A program made the position numbers and the translations under genes. Below the pieces are notes generated by a model. That model had not been told where the DNA came from. It did no database searches and saw only the letters and a program-made list of their open reading frames with translations. Of a stretch of DNA of 64,000 bases, positions 50,327 through 64,000 are shown piece by piece (position 1 is the stretch's first letter; every line of letters starts with the position of its first letter). Source of the DNA: Bugulina stolonifera (taxonomy: Eukaryota; Bryozoa; Gymnolaemata; Cheilostomatida; Bugulidae); assembly GCA_935421135.1 (NCBI GenBank), contig OW285188.1:17337233-17401232 (forward strand), read 5' to 3'.

Positions 50327-52699
50327 ATGAAGGTAGGTGATGCCACCATTATTGCACCTTATAACTATAACTAAATAAATTTGCATGCATAGGAAGTTAG
50401 TTACTTTCGCATGATGAAACATGATTTGTAGTTTCACTGAATATGAGAAATACAAATATTTTTCATATTCACTGAAACTGTATAACAGCTTTAACCAACT
50501 GGTGAGTACAGCGCAGTGTGGTGTTGTGCTTTGTTGCAGCTGTTGGTTCTGTTGGCAATTACTGGCCTTAGTTTGGCAGTAGAATGGACAGCAGTGAAGA
50601 TGGCATCTGTGCTTGACAACACCCCTGTTGAGGTATACATTGACTACCTGGAGCCTGATCTCCAGAAGGCTGTAATGACCAAGAGGCAGCTCAATCCTTT
50701 AGCACCGTAAGTCCATGGATCTGTCATATTATGTATTGCATGCACAATGCGTATACATGTAATGTATATTATATATCGGTTCATAATATTGTAATGGTTT
50801 TTGGGTTTTGGTGTGGTCGTCCTGAGACGACTCCCGAGTCCAAAATGAAGTGCCTATGAGTGGTGCTAGGCCTTCTCATTACATGAAAGATTGATCGGTG
50901 TCAGTAGTCAAAGAACTACCAAAGACGACCCATATGATCCCGAGTCAATACTTGTTTGCTATACTGAGAAAGAGAGTGATCCGACCTAGTAGGCAGTTCG
51001 TGTTGCAAGGTCGAGGACCTTAACAACTAGAATGACCTATCTACGAAGTGAAAGTCTCTATATATAAGTATAGAAGATGTGTCTTTATTGAGATCCAAGC
51101 ATGAACTGAGACAACAAACATAAAAACAATGCCCTTCATATAGTAATAGAACTTCCGGAGGAAATTCCGGTAAAAAGGCCGACATAGTGTCGGGAAAAGA
51201 CGACGTAGGGTCGTCCAGAAATTGCGCAACAACATGGCGGCCGGAAGCCCGATGGCTGACCCAAAATAGGTTGGGTTTGACAAAAGATGCTTAAAATCAT
51301 CTAGATCATATGCAAAATCAATATCAAGTATTTCTGAGAGGTCGGGCCTCTTTACATGGGTGTAAAAGCAGTATAATGACTCAGTAATGCTATATACAGG
51401 TATACAAATAACGTTCAACTACACAGGTAAGGAATACAAGCAGATATACACATGGATACGTATATAGTTAGTGTCAGGTAGTCGGGAGGCTGTACGTGAT
51501 CATTACAATATTACATCTTACTGTATCTATAACGTAACTTACATGTACACTGTTATACATGTATGTACATGTAGTGCATGCATGTAAACATTTATATAAA
51601 TGTTTCCAGTGAAAGCGCTCAACATTTCTGCTGTAAAGTAGACAATGGAGAACCCCAGCCGATGCTAAAATCACGCCAAGAACGCCTTTATGAGAAAGTT
51701 TCCATCTCTGTAACCACTGGTTACCAGGGATGCAAGTTGTGGGGATTGGGAAAATGCAAACTAACTACCGTCAGATATCAGTAACTATAACATTATTGTA
51801 CCACTCACTATACTCTCATTTCGTGCCGGCCACAGTACCATAAGCAATAGCTTGAAGTTGTCTTCTCTCAACTTATATTACTTTTTAACTTTTTTGTTGT
51901 GAAAGTTCTATTTTGAAAGATAAAAATTCAGTAGTCAGTTGTTTAGTGTACCTTACCCTATTAAGAAACAATAATGATAACCACAAAAATTATACAAACA
52001 ATAATATTGACTTATAGCCAATTAGCCCATAACTGCATCAAATTCCTATTGGCACTCTATTACCATGTGCTTCATTGTATAAACTGTCGTTTCTAGCCAG
52101 GAAGTGAAGTATGGTCACAGATACATAGTAACCCCTTACTTCAGAGACTGTCCTACCGACCATGTCGTCTGCTGTGCACAGTACCACAAGGTTAACGGAA
52201 ACTGCATTCGTAAGTTCTAACGCAATGAATATATTTAACCAAATGACATAATCCTTGAGTGAATCTACACTCATGGGTTGTATAGTGTCTCTATATCAAT
52301 TATCATACATGTCACATGTTACAAGATTGAACATACAAAGTTGAACGTAGATGTATATTATTATGTGTTGATTATAACAGTTAGAATCTTTTATCAAATA
52401 ATATTAAAAGTAGCTCACACCTTTTTCATAACGTCTTGATGTTATTTTGCCAGTAACTATTTTCTGAAATCTTGACAAATTATAGTTTTCGTTTTTGCAA
52501 CAATATTAGAGAGCACATGCATCTGTAAATTGCAAAATGTGTCTTTAAAACCAGATATTATATTTTGCTTCCTGTTCACATATAGTTATCTATCTGCATG
52601 TATGTTTTAGATAACGATCATCTGAACAAGCATGTAGGAACCTTCGAGTTTCTCCATGGAATCGGTTTGGTCAAACCTGATGACCACTCTACCAATTAA
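50327..52699 (+). CDS. Secreted EMI-like 8-cysteine protein, paralogue A
   Basis: Five exons: 50327-50332 (only Met-Lys), 50540-50706, 51610-51780, 52097-52209 and 52611-52699 (stop TAA); 181 aa. The signal peptide is MK plus LLVLLAITGLSLA. Eight cysteines are arranged as HFCC, GCKLWGLGKC, DCP, VVCC and NGNC. The spacing, including a Tyr-rich stretch before the final CC, resembles the EMI domain of extracellular matrix proteins; I rate this as likely, not proven. Exon sizes and phases match the next gene (exon 3 is 171 nt in both), so the two are tandem duplicates. Probably extracellular; partner unknown. The two-codon first exon rests on the signal-peptide logic and a good GTAGGT donor. Confidence 0.85.
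50789..51422 (-). mobile_element. Possible solo LTR or retroelement fragment
   Basis: A GC-richer island in intron 2 of EMI-like gene A. Read on minus it starts TGTGTAGTTGAACG, has AATAAAG (51084-51078 region) and ends near CCATTACA, giving TG...CA boundaries. No 5-bp target duplication could be found, so the call is tentative. A minus ORF (51418-51041) has no recognised domain. Confidence 0.35.
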
Positions 52700-53954
52700 A
52701 AGTGTTGCTGACTATTATTGATAAACTTCCATCCCAGTCGCAAAAACCATTTTGCTATGCATTTCTCAATGGATTGTTATAATAAATACTTTTGCTACGA
52801 AAAGGATAGACATATAATATTTCTTAAAGATCATAATAATATGATTATGACATGCTCCTATACCGCTACTTATAATGCAAAGAAAAACAATAATATTTTT
52901 CTTGTTAAAGTCGTCTGTTCCATTCAGAGAAGAAAAACTGGCAACAGTGTTATACACATAGCCATGATGAGTGGCAAAATTTTTTGTTGTGAGATTTACC
53001 AGATGATAGATAATACACATCAGCATAATATGAACATTGCATCCATTAGTGCACATTTCAATACATGTAGGAACACAAAACGTACAATTATTTTATTTCC
53101 CCTTTCTTGTAAAAGTGACAGTTAGCATAATACTAAGTCCCCATTGAACCATGGCCACAAGGACACCCGCTGCACCTATAACAACTTGTGCACACTGTAG
53201 TTTCTTGTGCCTTCCCATGTTGGATTTTTGAATGAAGTTAACATTTCACAGATATCCCCACTTTATAAACTACAACAGCAAACTAACCAGACCTATTATG
53301 AGCTGTTATAACATTAAATTATTATGAAAACTCTTTGTTCAAAGACTTTTTTCTCAGTCAAGTGTGATGTTGATTTTTGCAACAAAGATTGTACCTTATA
53401 CCATGATTTGCATTTGATTAATTCTCTATTAGATATGAACAAGGTAAGGTAGAATTTAGATTTCTGCACACAACTAACATCTTCTGTGGTAGGTTTATAT
53501 AAGCATATGATACTATAGCCTACTTATGTATAAGACCAGATTATAGTTTAACCTGCAGGCAGAAGGTTCTTATTTTACATTGCAAGGCTGACTGCATTTG
53601 TAGTTGTCTTTCATGCAAGTACAAGTACATGTATACTTTACTCGGAAAATGGTGTTAAATTTGAAGTTTCAAAGAATTCATAGCACAGCGTGTACATGTA
53701 TATGTATTTCGTTTATTTATTATAAGTATATACACAAAGCTATTTACTTTATCATGCACCTTTATTGTCTCCATGGGCGGCAGCTTACCTAATTTATCAA
53801 AATACACACAGTTGCTGATAAGCGTTGTTGGATGGGCACATGACGTTGTTAACCCAGATGATGTTTCTCACCATCTTCCAACACTTTGGTTTTATCATTA
53901 GACACCAACTATTGTTAGAAGGGCACTGCTGCTGGCTACACCGTTCTGAACAGA
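52700..53954. other. Spacer between the tandem EMI-like genes
   Basis: AT-rich spacer holding the 3' end of paralogue A and the promoter of paralogue B. A 135-codon plus ORF (52718-53125) lacks a signal peptide, cysteine pattern or any recognisable motif and is probably chance. Confidence 0.5.
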
Positions 53955-56545
53955 ATGAAAACAACTCTGATCTTGTGTCTTTGCATTGCAGGCAGCTACG
54001 GCTTGTCTTATACATCAGACTTCACCTCTGAAGGTAAAAATTCATTGTTTAATCTTTAAATAATTTATTATGATATATCATAACAAATTATTTCCATATT
54101 TAACAAATAGATGATTGTATGCAGCACAAGAGCAATAATATAATACATATTTTAGTAAAACAGGCGGATTGCTCTGCAACATCTGTTCAATATTACAATA
54201 TGACAGTGCTTTTTTTGTAAGATCAGTTAAGGGGGCTCCCTGCATATTTCAGGTTCCCTCCCCGCTCTCACCTTCACACATGCTACATAGCACTCCTACT
54301 GAATCCGCTTGAGATTACTATAGAACTCATGGTCAAATGTTTTGCGGAATATATTATAGCAAGGTGGCCGTAATGTGAGGGGTGCTTTGTGTGCAGTTGG
54401 CTCAGAGCATATCTACTGCTCCCTGGCAAAGCTTTCTTTTTTAAGGTTGCTGAGCTGGTGTAGCGGTAGTAGGGTCCGCTCACTGTGCTAGGCGATTAGG
54501 TGCCGTAGAGGCGCCGGGTTCAATCCTGGTGAGGAACTAGTGATTTAATGGATGTCAAGCAAGTCTCTGATTGCTCAAAAGACAATTGCATACAAATCAT
54601 CCTATACATACATGTATAAGTGATTAGAGATGTATATTTGATATACATTGTACATGCACCAGGTAACATGCATGTTTCTAAGAGGATGCATCATGCATGA
54701 TGGCTGCTATGGCTACTTTTTAAACTTTTACTTTTAGAATTGCAATTTGTTGAGGGGGCTCCCGGGAGCCCCCTCAACAAACCATGATCTTTTGAGGGGG
54801 CTCCCGGGAGCCCAGAGAGCCCCCTACAAAAAAAGCACTGCAATATGATTAGGACAGTCTTTAGGGGAGTCTAATGGGTCTAGCCTAGGTTTCTAGGTCT
54901 TTCCTTAGAATGGATGGCTATTAACTGTACAGTTGAACATGGGCTCTTACTGTATTGTTCAACCAAACACCTGCCCACCTCTTGTTGAAAAACTAAAAGG
55001 CATTCTAAGAGAAGCCTTGAGGAACCAAGAGTAAAACAAGGTATGGTATATGGTTGCTCACAAGCTACTGATCATAATTAGAAGTTATTCCCTCCTGATT
55101 AGGAGAGAACAACTTTCAATTGTTATCAATAGCTTGCATGTACAATGTCTGCATGTGTTGTGTCTATAGCCTGGGCCAGGGCCCTGGTAAGTACCATAAG
55201 TCCTAACTGTGAAAGAATATAATAAAAACAGACAGCATATTTTTACTATACAGTACACTTGGTATTTTCATTAAAGTTTGTCAGTGTACTTGGATTTAAG
55301 ATGCTGTGAAATTGGCAAAGCAACTCACCCTGGCAGAGCTGGAAGCCTTGAAGATTGGAACTGGTAGTGTTACTCATGAGAAAAGAGAAATCACTGGACC
55401 AGATGGGCAACCAATTGACTTGGCAAAGTTTGGCCAAGTTCAAATAGATCCAAAGTAAGTTCAGGTAAATGAATTGTTAATTGTGGTTTTGCATCTCAGA
55501 AATAGTCAGATTTAGATAGAAGTGCCCATGGTTCCATTCTCTAACTCTTAAAGAACAGAGGCGCTCCAATAAAGTTGCTGTCAGACATTATGCTATTTCT
55601 GTGAAAGTATTTTAATGATTATTAAAAACTTTTAGTGGTTGCGCAATATTTTGTTGTAGTAAATTAAGATTTGAATTACTGAAAATTCAAGTACCAGTAA
55701 ACAATACAACTGTATTTTGTGCAAAGATTTCTATTGTGTTATTGAGGAGTCATTTCTGCTGCACTCAAGAGCACATTCAGAATAAGAACTGGAACACCAA
55801 TGAGCATACGAAAGTTGTGTGGGAATACAGGACTATAACTTTTAACTACAAGCATGGCTACACCAAGTGCAACACCTTTGGTTGGGGAAGATGCAGTCTG
55901 TACAAAGAGGGATACTCGTAAGTTTGTATATTTATACCAAACCTAGTTTCTGAAATTATAGTCCAGTTTATAACTAGTGTTTTATGAGCTTATGACGGTT
56001 AAAAACTATGCCATGTTTGTGAATTATATTGTTTTACAGCACCCAACTATTTTCTTACACCCAAACTATTGAAGTTGAAGATGTGAAATTTTGCCCAGAT
56101 GAGCATATTACTTGTTGCCATGGATACACCAAGGTTGCTGATGGCAACTGCCTGCGTAAGATATTCTTTATACCAATAGCAAATATACATGATTGCATGA
56201 GAATACAACTACAATAGTAGGAGTTAGACTCTTTACATCTATATAGTGGGGAATGTTACATTATGTCCTGTGGACCAATAGAATCTACAACCAGCGGACT
56301 TTAGTGGGTGTACTACAGTAGCAATCCTGTATAAATACAGGTCAGATAAGTGCTGTGTATTTACTGTGGGCTGAGCAGATGGCCAATTTATACTTGAAAC
56401 TATACACTTGAGCTATTTTTGTTTATCAATTTTAGGTTTGGATGATTTGACGTCAAACCCACAGCTTGGAGACAGTCTATGCCGAATGGCCAGACTTGGG
56501 CTCCTCAAAGCCCATGAGAAACCAACCAACTGCCCAAGTGATTAA
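53955..56545 (+). CDS. Secreted EMI-like cysteine-rich protein, paralogue B
   Basis: Five exons: 53955-54033, 55301-55454, 55747-55917, 56040-56155 and 56436-56545 (stop TAA); 209 aa. Signal peptide MKTTLILCLCIAGSYG. The conserved core shares HFCC, GYTKCNTFGWGRC, FCPDEHITCCHGY and ADGNC with paralogue A; two extra cysteines sit in the tail (DSLCRMA, TNCPSD). EMI-like pattern as for paralogue A. The exon 3 acceptor GAGGAG allows two starts 3 nt apart (55747 or 55750), adding or dropping one residue. Polyadenylation signal AATAAA at 56597-56602. Intron 1 holds a hAT-like element (54204-54840). Likely extracellular; role unknown. Confidence 0.88.
54446..54540 (+). mobile_element. tRNA-like SINE head inside the hAT element
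   Basis: A box-like TAGCGGTAGTAGG (54461-54473) and B box GGTTCAATCC (54517-54526) are at pol III spacing. The flanking arms do not pair into a full acceptor stem, so this is a SINE head or decayed tRNA-derived sequence rather than a working tRNA gene. Confidence 0.55.
54747..54780. repeat. Perfect 34-bp palindrome, GC-rich
   Basis: Each 17-bp arm is TTGTTGAGGGGGCTCCC or its reverse complement, with no spacer; the centre is a SmaI-like CCCGGG. A second partial copy of the same word follows at 54793-54813. It belongs to the hAT-like element. Confidence 0.95.
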
Positions 56546-56708
56546 CCACACCACAGCAGTGTCTTCATCTTCATCCAAATAACTTCTGAATGAGTTAATA
56601 AAATTAACTAAATTGAAAGCATTATTTTCACTGTTCGTCATTTGCTACTAAAGACTACTAAAGTATAAAATTAACTCTCAACTTCAAACATTATTGTCTT
56701 CAGACAAG

Positions 56709-56714
56709 TTTATT
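56709..56714 (-). terminator. Candidate polyadenylation signal for the distal cathepsin D exon
   Basis: AATAAA on minus, about 96 nt after the stop codon of the distal terminal exon, and 107 bp from the opposing signal of EMI-like paralogue B. Confidence 0.5.
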
Positions 56715-56809
56715 AAAACAATAAGTTTAAACTACAAATTACAATAAGTGTAAAACCTTACAGTCAATAACTCTGACATTACTGGCATAATGTATTAACA
56801 AGACCCATA

Positions 56810-62616
<5,807 letters not shown>

Positions 62617-64000
62617 GCTGACCCTCTAATTCTTCTATGAGCTAGAATCGGTCAACGTTGCAAAGCTAGGTCCAAAATGGAAATAGAGTCAGACACCTCC
62701 AAAAGCAATCTCAACAAAAATGTTGAAGGAAGAATCTCTTGCTATTTGATTGGGTATTAAAATAGCCAATAACCTAAAGAAATATATGAAACTATAGGGC
62801 GTGCGATTATACGGCGAGTGCTTTCTCGACCAACGATAAAATGACGGAACATGGTCTATTAATCTCGTGACTCAGTGATGTCTTACCAAGAAATACGTTT
62901 TCTTTTAAAACTTTGAGCAGAAAAGCAAAACACGTCAAAGGGTAAAAATCTTGAAAATGGTATATTGGTGGAGTTGTCTTACTTCTGGTAAAGCGTAACG
63001 CATTACTTGGCATCTGAGATAGATCATAGAGGTATCAGATAACTCTTCTCTATCCTATGAGATAGATTACTATACCATTTTCTAGCCATGCCCCTGGATG
63101 CTTATAGTCCATTCTATATAATAAATCTGACCTAAAGACAAATAATTAAATAATTACATATCTGAATATTCATGCAATAGCATTGCCTATACATGTACAT
63201 GTATATGTGACTGCATGTCATATCCTACCTACTATGCATTGATGATCTGATATTTGTGGTGATGTGTCCTTTACATGTGTTTTTTTGCAATATTATGTAG
63301 CATCGTTTTTATATCCCTCTGTATGGATACTTTCCCATGCATAGTAAAATCTAAATGGATCTAATCATTAATTTTATTGGATTGATGATGAAACTCTCTG
63401 CCCCCATGAATACATCAACACAATTGATAATATTTACAAATGTACATGTATGAATTAATGAAAGCACCACTCTCATACTTTATCATTGTTAAAAATTTTA
63501 CTTAGTTTAGTGTACTTTTTGCAAATGTGCTACTTTATTCCATCATGGATTGTCAGATAAAATCAGAACAATGATTGCTATGTAAAAACGGTATCAAAAA
63601 TTATAATAAATTATAATTATGAATTATAATGCTAGACCATTACATTATGATAATTGTTAGCTGCGTACCTAACAGCTCTAAAATAGTATAGAACCAGGAG
63701 GGTACCAACAAGCATATTAATACCAAAAATAAAAGAGCAATAAAAATATAATAAAAAAATAGCAAAAGAAGTTGTTCAACTGTGCATGTACAGGGGAATG
63801 TGGTACAAAAACCTCGCCATTAATATCATATTAATGAACAGTTTATATTAAATATAGAAAATTATATGAGCCATTTTACAAAAAAAGTAGTGCAAATACG
63901 GACAAAATATATAAAAGCTTCTGTGTAGGGTTTTTATTTGCTTCATCCCGCACATCAGTTGGTGATTTTGTGATCAACACATGTGATGGGACAGTTATCA
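62617..64000. other. Cathepsin D upstream region, no gene seen
   Basis: Should contain the cathepsin D promoter and 5' untranslated part on its left. The rest is AT-rich, with no exon chain or RNA gene recognised up to the window end. Confidence 0.5.
62868..62874. promoter_or_regulatory. AP-1/TRE-like site upstream of cathepsin D
   Basis: TGACTCA lies about 250 bp upstream of the cathepsin D start codon. A match to the palindromic AP-1 core only; such 7-mers occur by chance. Confidence 0.2.

Larger units (their letters stand above)
54204..54840. mobile_element. hAT-like element with internal palindromes and a tRNA-like part
   Basis: Inverted ends CAGTGCTTTTTTTGTA (left) and its exact reverse complement (right). 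A perfect 8-bp target duplication CAATATGA lies at 54196-54203 and 54841-54848. 637 bp, noncoding. Internal 54747-54780 is a perfect 34-bp palindrome. A tRNA-like segment is listed separately. Confidence 0.95.

Noticed and set aside
52718..53125. 135-codon plus ORF between the EMI-like genes
   Set aside because: No signal peptide, domain, Cys pattern or splice context; an overlapping minus ORF is equally open; AT-rich chance frame.
54446..54540. Functional tRNA gene
   Set aside because: A and B boxes are present but no acceptor stem or clear anticodon arm pairs; it lies inside a hAT-like element, fitting a SINE head.

Overview
The window is AT-rich eukaryotic nuclear DNA. Genes are split by many small introns with clear GT-AG signals, and the noncoding DNA is full of short DNA transposons and simple repeats. 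The gene set (three-KH poly(rC)-binding protein, heme-regulated eIF2alpha kinase, lysosomal cathepsin D, a Shisa/WBP1-like membrane protein, small Cys-rich secreted proteins) points to an invertebrate animal. A sponge is my best guess, but the sequence alone does not prove it. No bacterial, organellar or CRISPR features are present. All multi-exon models below were built by hand from splice signals, reading phase and protein family resemblance.

Layout: (1) 1010-1916, plus strand, is the 3' end of a GATD3/ES1-like gene whose last intron looks like a U12-type AT-AC intron. (2) 3237-14450, minus strand, is a complete PCBP-like gene with three KH domains; its introns carry a 17-bp tandem repeat and a large GTAC-based pentanucleotide satellite. 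(3) 14463-23734 has no recognisable gene. (4) 23735-29455, minus strand, is an HRI (EIF2AK1)-like kinase in 12 exons with the start codon not found. (5) 30301-32427 is a transposon cluster, including a 31-bp-TIR element split by a hAT-like element. (6) 33175-38020, plus strand, is an 8-cysteine secreted protein of unknown function; intron 4 holds a second copy of the same hAT family, itself carrying a SINE-like insert. (7) 39365-47664, minus strand, is a Shisa/WBP1/VOPP1-like membrane protein. (8) 48374-49350 is another hAT-like element. (9) 50327-52699 and 53955-56545, plus strand, are tandem paralogues encoding secreted EMI-like 8-cysteine proteins. (10) 56810-62616, minus strand, is cathepsin D with two alternative last coding exons. 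(11) 62617-64000 is noncoding.

The genes look like an ordinary animal neighbourhood rather than one pathway. The paralogous EMI-like genes and cathepsin D converge tail to tail with 264 bp between stop codons. The kinase and the 8-Cys secreted gene diverge across a transposon-filled gap. The most unusual observations are the duplicated cathepsin D terminal exon, the AT-AC intron, the uncharacterised secreted Cys-rich proteins, and the density of nonautonomous hAT elements with intact 8-bp target duplications.
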